From contig DAIDGQ010000009.1 of assembly GCA_027452215.1 (NCBI GenBank), forward strand, positions 62,001 through 126,000: a stretch of DNA of 64,000 bases, read 5' to 3'. Shown in pieces: positions 8,351-16,561 of the stretch (the stretch's first letter is position 1; every line of letters starts with the position of its first letter). This stretch comes from Granulicella sp. Lineage in GTDB: Bacteria > Acidobacteriota > Terriglobia > Terriglobales > Acidobacteriaceae. Made by a program: the position numbers and the translations under genes. A model generated the notes under the pieces. The model made no database searches. It saw nothing but the letters and a program-made list of their open reading frames with translations, and was not told the origin of the DNA.

Positions 8351-9742
8351 ATGCCCAGTGTCTACGACCTCATCGTGATCGGCTCCGGCCCCGCCGGTCA
8401 GCGCGCGGCCATCTACGGAGCCAAGTTAGGTAAAAAAGTAGCCCTCGTCGAGATGCGAGAGGTCGTCGGTGGTGCCTGCATCAACACTGGAACCATCCCC
8501 TCCAAGACCATGCGAGAGGCCGTCCTCCACCTCTCCGGCTACAACTACAAGTCCATCTATGGCATGAACTACCGCGTCAAAGAGCGCATCACGATGGCCG
8601 ACCTCGCCTTCCGTGTCCAGCACGTCATCAAGACCGAAATCGACGTCACCGAAGCCCAGCTCTCGCGCAACAACATCGAAATGCTCACCGGAGTCGCCAG
8701 CTTCGTCGACCCCACCCACATCAAGGTCACCAACTCCAAGGGCTCCAGCGTCTACGAAACCGCCAGCGTCCTCATCGCCACCGGAACCAAGCCCGCCAGC
8801 TCCCCCAAAGTCCCCATCAACGGCACCACCATCATCAACTCCGACCTCGTCCTCGAGCTCACCAACCTCCCTAAGACCATGATCATCGTCGGAGGAGGCG
8901 TCATCGGCGTCGAGTACTGCTGCATGTTCGCCGCCCTCGGCGTCCGCGTCACCCTCATCGAGCGCCGCCCCCGCCTCCTCGAGTTCGCCGACCAGGAGAT
9001 CGTCGAGGCCCTCAGCTATCACCTCCGCGACGCCCGCGTCACCATGCGCCTCAACGAAGAGGTTCAGTCCGTCGAAGAGTCCGAAGGAAGCGTCACCGCC
9101 TACCTCGAGTCCAACAAAAAGGTTCAGGGCGACACCCTCCTCTACGCCGTCGGCCGCCAGGGCAACGTCGACGAGCTCGACCTCGCCAACGCCGGAATCG
9201 AAGCCGATCAGCGAGGCCGCATCCCCGTCGACAAAAACTTCCGCACCCGGACCCCCAACGTCTTCGCCGTCGGCGACGTCATCGGCTTCCCCTCGCTCGC
9301 CTCTGTCTCCATGGAGCAGGGCCGCATCGCCGCCGCCCGTGCCTTCGGAGACGAGAGCATCGTCTCCAACCCCAGCTTCTATCCCTATGGCATCTGGACC
9401 ATCTCCGAGATCAGCTTCCTCGGCAAAACCGAAGAGCAGCTCACTGAAGAAGACGTTCCCTACGAGGTCGGAGTCGCCTACTATCGCGAGATCGCTCGAG
9501 GCCAGATTCGAGGCGACACCACCGGCCGCCTCAAGCTCATCTTCCACCGCGAAACCCGCGCGCTGCTCGGCGTCCACATCATCGGCGAAGGAGCCAGCGA
9601 ACTCGTCCACATCGGCCAGGCCGTCATGGCCCTCGGAGGTAAGCTCGACTACTTCGTCGAAACCGTCTTCAACTATCCAACCCTTGCCGAGTGCTACAAG
9701 GTCGCCGCCTTCAATGGCCTCAATCGCGTCCGGGTAGAGTGA
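8351..9742 (+). CDS. sthA: Soluble pyridine nucleotide transhydrogenase
   Basis: SthA transfers hydride between NADPH and NAD+ in the cytoplasm using FAD. The 463-residue flavoprotein has the FAD fold VIGSGPAGQRAAIYGAKLG, the NAD-binding IVGGGVIGVEYCCMFAALG and a final FAD motif VFAVGDVIGFPSLAS. The usual disulfide motif CxxxxC is replaced: GGACINTGTIPSKTMREA keeps the first Cys and has Thr at the second. This is the feature that separates SthA from lipoamide dehydrogenase and glutathione reductase. It is divergent from the thiE-like gene. Codons are extremely C-ended. Confidence 0.93.
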   Translation: MPSVYDLIVIGSGPAGQRAAIYGAKLGKKVALVEMREVVGGACINTGTIPSKTMREAVLHLSGYNYKSIYGMNYRVKERITMADLAFRVQHVIKTEIDVTEAQLSRNNIEMLTGVASFVDPTHIKVTNSKGSSVYETASVLIATGTKPASSPKVPINGTTIINSDLVLELTNLPKTMIIVGGGVIGVEYCCMFAALGVRVTLIERRPRLLEFADQEIVEALSYHLRDARVTMRLNEEVQSVEESEGSVTAYLESNKKVQGDTLLYAVGRQGNVDELDLANAGIEADQRGRIPVDKNFRTRTPNVFAVGDVIGFPSLASVSMEQGRIAAARAFGDESIVSNPSFYPYGIWTISEISFLGKTEEQLTEEDVPYEVGVAYYREIARGQIRGDTTGRLKLIFHRETRALLGVHIIGEGASELVHIGQAVMALGGKLDYFVETVFNYPTLAECYKVAAFNGLNRVRVE

Positions 9743-9877
9743 TCATTCGTCCGCAAACACTCCACCGCCGTGTTTGACGACGATAGGTTAAGCAGGCTAC
9801 TTTTCAGACCGGATCACGGGTTGTACGTCCAAACGATGCAGGGCATGCATCCAGCGTTCACTCCAAGGAGCAGAAGG

Positions 9878-10834
9878 GTGAAAGAGAACACATCCACGGC
9901 AGCGGCAGGCCACCCCAAGACCATCGGAGTCGTGCTGTCCGACCACATCTACGCCGGCCTCCTCATCGGCCACGCCCTGCAGGGAAGCCTCCACAGGTCG
10001 CCCCGCGACAGCGATCCGCTCGACACCGAAGAGAGCAGCTCCATGATCGAGATGCCCACCGAAGCCGTCGTCGACGCCATCTGCGAACTCATCCTCGAAG
10101 TCGCCGCCGACGACAAAGAATCCGTCGCCGCCGTCGGCATCGCCATCCCCGGCCTCGTCCGTCAGGGAGTCGTCGAAGAGGCTCCCAACCTCCAGCAGCT
10201 CAAGGGAGCCCGCATCCAGGAGTTCGTCTCCCGAGGCCTCGCCGCCCACGGCATCCACGCTCCCATCGTCATCGTCAACGACGCCGACGCCATGGCCGCC
10301 GGCCTCGCCTCCCGCCACGGCAAACTCGACAGCATCATCCGCGTCTGGACCCTCGGCACCGGCATCGGCTACGGCGTCTATCCCTCTGAGGACGGAGTCT
10401 GGGAGGGCGGCCACGTCGTCGTCTCACTCGACGACAAAGAGAACTTCTGCGGCTGCGGTGGCCGAGGCCATCTCGAAGGCATCATGGGCCACCGCTCCAT
10501 GCGCCTCCGCTTCCTCGACATGGAGCCCGAAGAGGTCTTCGAAGCCGCCAACCGCCGCCACAATCCCGACCCCCGCTGCCTTGAGTTCAAGCATCTCTGG
10601 CACAAGGCCCTGGCCGCCGCCACCGCCACCTCCATCCACCTCCGAGGCGCCGGAAAGTTCTATCTCACCGGCCACAACATCCACTTCCTCGACCTCAACA
10701 TGCTCAAGGACTATCTCCACCAGATGGTCAAAATGAGCCCCCTCCAGAGCTACATGCTCGAAGTAGTCCCCGACGACGAAACCGACCGCATCATCGGAGC
10801 CGCCGTAGCCGCCGAACATATCATCAAGCGGTAG
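9878..10834 (+). CDS. ROK-family sugar kinase or transcriptional regulator-like protein
   Basis: A 318-residue ROK protein. I start at GTG 9878 (VKENTSTAAAGHPKT) because AAGGAG sits 7 nt upstream and the N-terminal phosphate-binding strand follows at once; the track start at 9770 adds 36 unlikely residues. The catalytic-base region IVNDADAMAAGLASR and the phosphate loop WTLGTGIGYGV are present. The ROK zinc signature is GGHVVV...FCGCGGRGHLEG, with two Cys in CGCG and His in place of the usual third Cys. No N-terminal helix-turn-helix exists, so a cytosolic sugar kinase is more likely than a repressor. The substrate is not predictable from context. Confidence 0.85.
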   Translation: MKENTSTAAAGHPKTIGVVLSDHIYAGLLIGHALQGSLHRSPRDSDPLDTEESSSMIEMPTEAVVDAICELILEVAADDKESVAAVGIAIPGLVRQGVVEEAPNLQQLKGARIQEFVSRGLAAHGIHAPIVIVNDADAMAAGLASRHGKLDSIIRVWTLGTGIGYGVYPSEDGVWEGGHVVVSLDDKENFCGCGGRGHLEGIMGHRSMRLRFLDMEPEEVFEAANRRHNPDPRCLEFKHLWHKALAAATATSIHLRGAGKFYLTGHNIHFLDLNMLKDYLHQMVKMSPLQSYMLEVVPDDETDRIIGAAVAAEHIIKR

Positions 10835-10838
10835 GCAC

Positions 10839-10857
10839 TGTACCGCTCCGTGGTACA
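10839..10857 (+). promoter_or_regulatory. Inverted repeat overlapping the higBA -10 (candidate HigA operator)
   Basis: TGTACC and GGTACA are perfect inverted arms separated by 7 nt, lying between the ROK stop and higB. The right arm overlaps the -10 TACACT (10854-10859), which has an extended TGG before it. Binding of the antitoxin here would block RNA polymerase, the usual autoregulation of HigBA-type modules. Inferred from position and symmetry only. Confidence 0.5.
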
Positions 10858-10859
10858 CT
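10854..10859 (+). promoter_or_regulatory. Extended -10 of higBA (leaderless start)
   Basis: TGGTACACT is an extended -10 match ending 7 nt before the higB ATG. There is no Shine-Dalgarno, so transcription probably starts at or within one base of the start codon. Confidence 0.5.
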
Positions 10860-10866
10860 ACCTTCG

Positions 10867-11157
10867 ATGATTGAAGGCTGGCGCGACGCTTGGCTGAGAG
10901 AATTCTTCGTCAACGATAGCTACGCAAAGAAGATTCCTTCCGAGCTGCGTGATCGCGTCTTTCGCAAACTGCAGATGATCGACGACGCCTCCTGCGACGC
11001 CGATCTTCGCGTTCCCCCCAGCAACCACTTTGAGAGATTGAGTGGAGCTCTGGAAGGCTTTTGTTCGATCCGTGTGAATGAGCGCTGGCGATTAATCTTT
11101 CGTTGGAGCGAAGGCAACGCGCAGGAGATCTATCTCGACGATCATTCCTATCGATGA
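10867..11157 (+). CDS. higB: HigB-type mRNA interferase toxin (RelE superfamily)
   Basis: A 96-residue RelE/HigB-fold toxin. Family members cleave ribosome-bound mRNA. Typical elements are LRDRVFRKLQMIDDA, a basic/aromatic core SNHFERLSGALEGFCSIRVNERWRLIF, and a C-terminal YLDDHSYR near the catalytic region. It precedes its antitoxin, which is the HigBA order. The start ATG has no Shine-Dalgarno but follows a -10 box by 7 nt. Cognate antitoxin ATG lies 15 nt after the toxin stop. All core features are intact, so the module is probably functional. Confidence 0.9.
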   Translation: MIEGWRDAWLREFFVNDSYAKKIPSELRDRVFRKLQMIDDASCDADLRVPPSNHFERLSGALEGFCSIRVNERWRLIFRWSEGNAQEIYLDDHSYR

Positions 11158-11172
11158 GTGCGGAGGAGACAA

Positions 11173-11499
11173 ATGTTGCTGACGAAAAGAAAACCCGTAA
11201 CGGTAGGTACGATCCTGGTCGAGGAGTTCCTCGAACCCATGGGCCTGACTCAGACCGACCTCGCCGAGCGCTCCGGGTTGCCGCGCAAGCACGTCAACGA
11301 ACTCTGCCGCGACCGGCGAGCCGTGACCGCCGACACCGCGCTGATCCTCGCCCGTGTCTTCCGCAACTCCGCCGACTTCTGGCTGAATACGCAGCGGCGC
11401 ACCGACCTGTGGGAGGCCCTGAACACGCCACGGAGGGCTGAACGCATCGCCCGCGCCCTACCTATCGATGCCAGAAGCCGCCGTGCCAGAGCCGCCTAG
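11173..11499 (+). CDS. higA: HigA-type antitoxin (XRE family)
   Basis: A 108-residue DNA-binding antitoxin. The start MLLTKRKPVTVG is preceded by GGAGGAG, so I prefer it to the GTG five codons earlier. VGTILVEEFLEPMGLTQTDLAERSGLPRKHVNELCRDRRAVTADTALILARVF is a complete XRE helix-turn-helix typical of HigA/VapI. The following FWLNTQRRTDLWEA is also a HigA hallmark. It would neutralise HigB and repress the operon through the palindrome upstream of higB. The Arg-rich tail is unremarkable. Confidence 0.92.
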   Translation: MLLTKRKPVTVGTILVEEFLEPMGLTQTDLAERSGLPRKHVNELCRDRRAVTADTALILARVFRNSADFWLNTQRRTDLWEALNTPRRAERIARALPIDARSRRARAA

Positions 11500-11516
11500 C
11501 GCTGGCACCTCGCAAT

Positions 11517-12413
11517 CTACCTCTGGCACGCAGGGCAATAGACCGTCGTCCGCCCACCCACCACAATCTTCTTCAACCCAGCCCCGCAGTCGTGGCAGCT
11601 CTCCCCCGCGCGTCCGTACACCTTGTGCTCCAGCTGAAAGAACCCGCGAATCCCATCCGCGTCCACATAATCCGACACCGACGATCCACCCAGCTTGATC
11701 GCATGCGCCAGCACCGTCTGCAGCGACGAGTGCAGTCTCGCCAGCTCCGCCTTCGTCAGCTTGCCCGCCTGCTTCCGTGGCCGAATCCCCGCCCGAAACA
11801 AGCTCTCGTCCGCATAAATATTTCCCACCCCATGCAGGATCGACTGGTTCAGCAGCGCCGCCTTGATCGCCAGCTTCCGCCCCTTGAACAACCCCGAAAA
11901 ATCCTCCACAGAAATCGTCGTAGGCTCCGCCCCCGGCCCGGCATACCCTCCCGCCTCGGTCACCACCGACAGCCTCCCAAACCGTCGCGGATCGACAAAC
12001 CGAACCTCCCGTCCATCTCCCAGCGACAGCACCGCGTGCGTATGCAGCGGCAGCGCCACCTCCGCCTGCGACACCAGCAGCCTCCCCGTCATCCCCAAAT
12101 GCACCAGGAACTGCGCCCCAACCGCGTCGCGGAGGTGGCGCGTGTCGTCGTCCTTGCTTTTCTGGCTGTCATTCCGCAGCGCAGCGGAGGAATCTGCTTC
12201 TCTACCACTGCCGCGCGCGAGATCCATCACAATCGTCTTACCCACCCTCCGCACGCGCTCAATCCGAGCCCCCGTCAGCGTCGCGGCAATCTCCTCTTCG
12301 CTGGACTTGAACGTCTGCGGCTTCCCGCTGGTCCACACCCGCTCGATCCTCTGCCCGCGCACCCGAGCATCCACCCCATTCGCAACCGTCTCAACCTCTG
12401 GCAACTCCGGCAT
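11517..12413 (-). CDS. mutM: Formamidopyrimidine-DNA glycosylase (Fpg/MutM)
   Basis: MutM removes 8-oxoguanine and formamidopyrimidines from DNA. The mature N-terminus PELPEVETV supplies the catalytic proline and glutamate. HLGMTGRL, the VRFVDPRRFGRL loop and GVGNIYADESLFRAGIRP are intact. The C-terminal zinc finger is CHDCGAG...VYCPACQR. At 298 residues it is about 25-30 longer than usual. The surplus is a charged insert near residues 67-99 (SSAALRNDSQKSKDDD) in a beta-strand connection; its DNA looks like a dispersed repeat rather than gene sequence. Catalytic elements lie outside it. Stop lies 18 nt from the convergent higA stop. Confidence 0.95.
   Translation of the reverse strand: MPELPEVETVANGVDARVRGQRIERVWTSGKPQTFKSSEEEIAATLTGARIERVRRVGKTIVMDLARGSGREADSSAALRNDSQKSKDDDTRHLRDAVGAQFLVHLGMTGRLLVSQAEVALPLHTHAVLSLGDGREVRFVDPRRFGRLSVVTEAGGYAGPGAEPTTISVEDFSGLFKGRKLAIKAALLNQSILHGVGNIYADESLFRAGIRPRKQAGKLTKAELARLHSSLQTVLAHAIKLGGSSVSDYVDADGIRGFFQLEHKVYGRAGESCHDCGAGLKKIVVGGRTTVYCPACQR
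12117..12215 (-). repeat. Repeat-like in-frame insertion inside mutM
   Basis: Roughly 99 bp coding for a hydrophilic stretch with no counterpart in typical MutM. It contains AGCAGATTCCTCCGCTGCGC, which I recall as part of short dispersed repeats of this family, though I cannot check copy number. The insertion keeps the reading frame. Boundaries are approximate. Confidence 0.5.
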
Positions 12414-12422
12414 CGCGTCGTC

Positions 12423-12677
12423 CTAATCCTCATATCCTTCTGCATCTTCGATGCTCACGAGCGACTCGCCTTCCGCATAAACAGTCGAGTCCTTTGCAGA
12501 CGCCATCTCACGCGGATCATTCGCCCATTCCACGTTGTCATAGATCAGATGATGACTGCCATCCATATCCTCGGTCGCACTGAGCAGCCGTGCCATCACT
12601 TCGTGATCGTCATCAAACCTCATGACCACGCGTCGATTCTCGAAGCTGCGCATTCGTTCGAAAGAGACAGGCATCAT
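12423..12677 (-). CDS. Small acidic hypothetical protein
   Basis: An 84-residue acidic protein, MMPVSFERMRSFENRRVVMRF, then FDDDHEVMARLLSATEDMDGSHHLIYDNVEW and an acidic C-terminus SIEDAEGYED. I do not recognise the family. The pattern (short beta strands followed by HLIYDNVEW) suggests a small beta-barrel fold, but that is a guess. The stop lies 10 nt before mutM on the same strand, so the two are probably cotranscribed. It is divergent from the DUF1572 gene across 35 nt, so their promoters must overlap. No strong Shine-Dalgarno was seen. Confidence 0.6.
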   Translation of the reverse strand: MMPVSFERMRSFENRRVVMRFDDDHEVMARLLSATEDMDGSHHLIYDNVEWANDPREMASAKDSTVYAEGESLVSIEDAEGYED

Positions 12678-12700
12678 TCACCAGCATACTCACTCGCACG

Positions 12701-12706
12701 TACACT
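12701..12706 (+). promoter_or_regulatory. Putative -10 element of the DUF1572 gene (leaderless start)
   Basis: TACACT ends 6 nt before the ATG at 12713. TTCACC, 18 nt upstream, is a partial -35. No Shine-Dalgarno is present. Confidence 0.5.
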
Positions 12707-12712
12707 GCTCTC

Positions 12713-13222
12713 ATGTCCTCGAACACTGTCGCCGACAACTTCCTCGCCTACGCCGCCAGCCGCCTGCAACTCCTGCAAAGGGACATCGCCCGCTGCCTCG
12801 ACAAGCTATCCGACACCCAGATCCATCACCGCGGCGGCGACCATGAAAACTCCATCGCCAACCTTCTGATCCATCTCGAAGGCAACCTGCGCCAGTGGAT
12901 CCTCCACGGCATCGACGACCAGCCCGACATCCGCCAGCGCGACGCCGAATTCGACCTCACGCTCTCCCTCCCCGGTGCCGAAGCCCTCGCCCGCTTCAAC
13001 CGCACCCTCGACGAATCCGCCCGCGTCATCGCCGCCCTCGACCCCGCGCGTCTCCTCACCATCATCGACCCGCAACCCACCGGCATCGCGCGTCACGTCA
13101 CCATCCTCGAAGCCATCTTCAAGATCGTCGGCCACGTAGAAATGCACACCGGCCAGATCATCCTCCTCACCAAGCAGCTAACCGCCTCCGACCTCGATCT
13201 AACCCTCCCCCGCAAGCGTTAA
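12713..13222 (+). CDS. DUF1572/DinB-like four-helix protein
   Basis: A 169-residue protein of the DinB/YfiT-like superfamily (DUF1572 branch). The tell-tale segment is IHHRGGDHENSIANLLIHLEGNLRQWI, giving one metal-ligand His; the second region is GHVEMHTGQIILLTKQL. DinB-like proteins are four-helix bundles binding one divalent metal through three His, often thiol-transferases; the specific reaction of DUF1572 is not known to me. Cytosolic, with no signal peptide. A promoter -10 lies 6 nt before the ATG. It precedes purA by 44 nt, but purA seems to have its own promoter. Confidence 0.8.
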   Translation: MSSNTVADNFLAYAASRLQLLQRDIARCLDKLSDTQIHHRGGDHENSIANLLIHLEGNLRQWILHGIDDQPDIRQRDAEFDLTLSLPGAEALARFNRTLDESARVIAALDPARLLTIIDPQPTGIARHVTILEAIFKIVGHVEMHTGQIILLTKQLTASDLDLTLPRKR

Positions 13223-13253
13223 CGCCGCGTCCGAGTGCTCCACATCCCCCCAG

Positions 13254-13261
13254 TATAAAAT
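13254..13261 (+). promoter_or_regulatory. Putative -10 element of purA (leaderless start)
   Basis: TATAAAAT, readable as TATAAA or TAAAAT, ends 5 nt before the ATG at 13267. No Shine-Dalgarno is present. This supports the longer N-terminus of PurA. Confidence 0.5.
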
Positions 13262-13266
13262 GAATC

Positions 13267-14697
<1,431 letters not shown>

Positions 14698-14715
14698 AAG
14701 CAAAACGATCGACGA

Positions 14716-14752
14716 GCTTCCAGCTCTTAGCTTCTAGCTTCTAGCTCCTAGC
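14716..14752 (+). repeat. Degenerate TTCTAGC heptamer array (inverse of the downstream array)
   Basis: About five imperfect copies of TTCTAGC start 20 nt after the purA stop. They are the reverse complement of the AGCTAGA array 80 nt downstream, so the RNA could fold into a long hairpin with an ~80-nt loop. It may act as a 3' end or stabilising structure for purA mRNA. Confidence 0.7.
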
Positions 14753-14830
14753 TCAAGCCCCAAAGCAAACCATTTGAGTCACCACCGAACCCCGACAGCC
14801 CAGGCAACCAGCAACAAGCAAGCAACAATC

Positions 14831-14914
14831 AGCTAGAAGCTAGAAGCTAGAAGCTAGAAGCTAGAAGCTAGAAGCTAGAAGCTAGAAGCTAGAAGCTAGA
14901 AGCTAGAAGCTAAA
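14831..14914 (+). repeat. Tandem heptamer repeat (AGCTAGA)n, 11 perfect copies plus one variant
   Basis: Eleven uninterrupted copies of the 7-mer AGCTAGA run from 14831 to 14907, followed by one AGCTAAA copy. Copy number of such perfect arrays usually varies between strains by slippage. The array lies between purA and a monooxygenase-like gene, 46 nt before the latter's start. It does not code for a plausible protein. Its reverse complement occurs upstream in degenerate form. Confidence 0.95.
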
Positions 14915-14960
14915 AGCGGCAGCGAGCAACCAGCGGCACCCAACCGAATAAAAGGAATTT

Positions 14961-15248
14961 ATGATCAGCTTCACCGTACGCATGACCTTCCGCAGTGATG
15001 ATCGCGAAGAGATTATTCAAATCCTCCGCGAGCTTACCCGCCTCTCGCGCCAGGAAGAAGGCTGTGTCAGCTACATCCCGCACTCCGTCGACGGCAATCC
15101 CGACACCATCGTCATCTACGAGCAGTATCGTGACGAGGCCGCCGCCGAGCACCACCGCGCCACCCCGCACTTCGCCAAATACGCCGTCGGAGGCCTCTAC
15201 CAGAAGATGCTCGACCGCTCGCTCGAAACCCTCGTCGCCATCGCCTAA
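14961..15248 (+). CDS. Antibiotic biosynthesis monooxygenase (ABM)-fold protein, putative quinol monooxygenase
   Basis: A 95-residue single ABM-domain protein (YgiN-like): MISFTVRMTFRSDDREEIIQ, then the conserved EEGCVSYIPH and YEQYRDEAAAEHHRATPHFA. ABM proteins form dimers with ferredoxin-like folds and oxidise quinols or small aromatic compounds without cofactors; some bind haem. The substrate cannot be inferred. AAAGGA lies 6 nt before the ATG. The upstream region carries the heptamer array, which could influence expression if copy number changes. Confidence 0.85.
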   Translation: MISFTVRMTFRSDDREEIIQILRELTRLSRQEEGCVSYIPHSVDGNPDTIVIYEQYRDEAAAEHHRATPHFAKYAVGGLYQKMLDRSLETLVAIA

Positions 15249-15344
15249 CCCTTCCACTCGTTTCGCCCGCTCCCGGAATCGCATCCAATCTTTCATGGGA
15301 GCGCGCGAAAACGATGTCAATTCACGCGATCGTTACACAACACT

Positions 15345-15374
15345 TTGACGTGGCTTCGAATTCCGGTCTAACAT
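15345..15374 (+). promoter_or_regulatory. Putative sigma-70 promoter of the DUF4440 gene
   Basis: TTGACG, an 18-nt spacer and TAACAT form a good -35/-10 pair. Transcription would begin near 15381, which rules out the ORF-track start at 15314 and supports a start at 15386 or 15416. Confidence 0.55.
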
Positions 15375-15385
15375 CCGGTACACCC

Positions 15386-15928
15386 ATGTTCTCTCCAACG
15401 GTCGGCCGTCTCCCAATGCGAGTTGCACCTTTGCTCTTCGCCACTCTCCTCGGGGTGCCGGCCATGCTTGTCCCTGCGCAGGTGCCTCATCCGCACCACC
15501 AGCACAAGCATCTCGAGAGGGAACAGATCGTTGAGCTCGAAAAAGAGTGGCAGACCGCCGCCCTCGCCAACGACGTCGCCACCATGGACAAGCTCCTCTC
15601 CGACGACTATCTCGGCATCACCGCCACCGGCGAAGTCCTCACCAAGGCCCAGCAGCTCGACCACATGCGAGACCGCGAGCTTGTCCTCACCAGTCTCGAT
15701 ACCTCCGAGCTCAAAATCAAGCTCATCGGCAACATCGCCATCGTCACCTCCCTCGCCCATGTTCAGGGCACCTCCGATGGAGAGCGGCTGCAGGGAGCCT
15801 ACCGCTACACCCGCGTCTATCAGCGCCTCGCCAACGGCTCCTGGAAGATCACCAACTTCGAGGTCACACCCACCACCCGCCTCCACCCCGACTCACCCCA
15901 GCCAGCCCACTCCACCCCTCCGCAATAG
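15386..15928 (+). CDS. Exported SnoaL/NTF2-like protein (DUF4440)
   Basis: A 180-residue protein with an N-terminal hydrophobic signal (MRVAPLLFATLLGVPAMLVPA), then a His-rich linker HPHHQHKHLE and an NTF2-like domain. The domain shows the DUF4440 pattern: VELEKEWQTAALANDVATMDKLLSDDYLGITATGEVLTKAQ, VHVQG-type strand, YRYTRVYQRLANGSWKITNFE. Such domains are usually ketosteroid-isomerase-like; catalytic function here is unknown. The ORF-track start is excluded by a promoter lying downstream of it. MRVAPLLF at 15416 is an equally good start. Periplasmic location is inferred from the signal peptide. Confidence 0.8.
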   Translation: MFSPTVGRLPMRVAPLLFATLLGVPAMLVPAQVPHPHHQHKHLEREQIVELEKEWQTAALANDVATMDKLLSDDYLGITATGEVLTKAQQLDHMRDRELVLTSLDTSELKIKLIGNIAIVTSLAHVQGTSDGERLQGAYRYTRVYQRLANGSWKITNFEVTPTTRLHPDSPQPAHSTPPQ

Positions 15929-16052
15929 TTCCCACGCAATAGTCCCCACACCAACAGAAAACCCGAGCTTATTTGCCCGGGTCTCTGCACATCTTCGAAG
16001 TTCGGTTAAACCGTAGCCTCGCCACCGTCAGCCGTCAGTTTCGGCAGCCAAA

Positions 16053-16409
16053 TCACGCAACATCGACGCGGGGAACAGGTTTCGCAGCCGACGCAACGCT
16101 CTTGCTTCGGCCCGTTGAAATCACATTCAGCCCCAGCAAGCGCCGCGTCAGCGACCGAGTCCCACCTGTCAGCCGAGCATCTTCCGGCTCATCCAGCATG
16201 TTCGTCAGCAGGTGCGCATTAATCATTGCAAGGCTCTTTCGTCGCGCGGCCGCCCCATCCTGTGGCTGGCTCAAGCTTCTTTCCGAAAACGGAACAGACC
16301 ATGCTGTCCCACCATGTTTTCCATGCCGCGTCTCCCCAAGCGTGGGCAGCAAAGGAGCCGTCATCTTTCTGTTTCCTATGGTGATAGGCGTAAGCGGAGT
16401 GTTTGTCAT
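16053..16409 (-). CDS. Hypothetical protein, doubtful
   Basis: A 118-residue ORF, MTNTPLTPITIGNRKMTAPLL, ending in a basic region with LAMINAHLLTNMLDEPEDARLTGG. GGAGG lies 5 nt before the ATG, the main argument that it is translated. No family is recognised, and there is no signal peptide or membrane segment. A second minus-strand frame (16219-16545) over the same DNA also reads protein-like, with several Trp residues, and could instead be the real or a decayed gene. It lies in the 630-nt gap between the DUF4440 and HIT genes; otherwise nothing was recognised in that gap. Confidence 0.35.
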   Translation of the reverse strand: MTNTPLTPITIGNRKMTAPLLPTLGETRHGKHGGTAWSVPFSERSLSQPQDGAAARRKSLAMINAHLLTNMLDEPEDARLTGGTRSLTRRLLGLNVISTGRSKSVASAAKPVPRVDVA

Positions 16410-16561
16410 GGCGCCTCCAGAGGACTGTCGCCAGCGTGCGCAAACTGTCGTCTTCTATTACGACGACACCGCCACCCCACAGGTTGCACGTCGCCCCCGT
16501 AGATCTCGAGCTATAACCGCACACCCTCAGGCTCTGCACCCACACGCCGCGCCCACATTCC

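Noticed and set aside
8426-9610. Long, acidic antisense ORF over sthA (394 aa), and similar ones over rpsA (17639-19366), purA (13219-14241), and the beta-lactamase-like gene (21318-22331)
   Set aside because: They lie opposite genes with C-ended codons, so the antisense frame lacks stops by composition; the sequences are low-complexity Asp/Gly/Val and match no protein type.
14716-14914. CRISPR array
   Set aside because: The repeat unit is 7 bp with no spacers; it is a simple tandem array.
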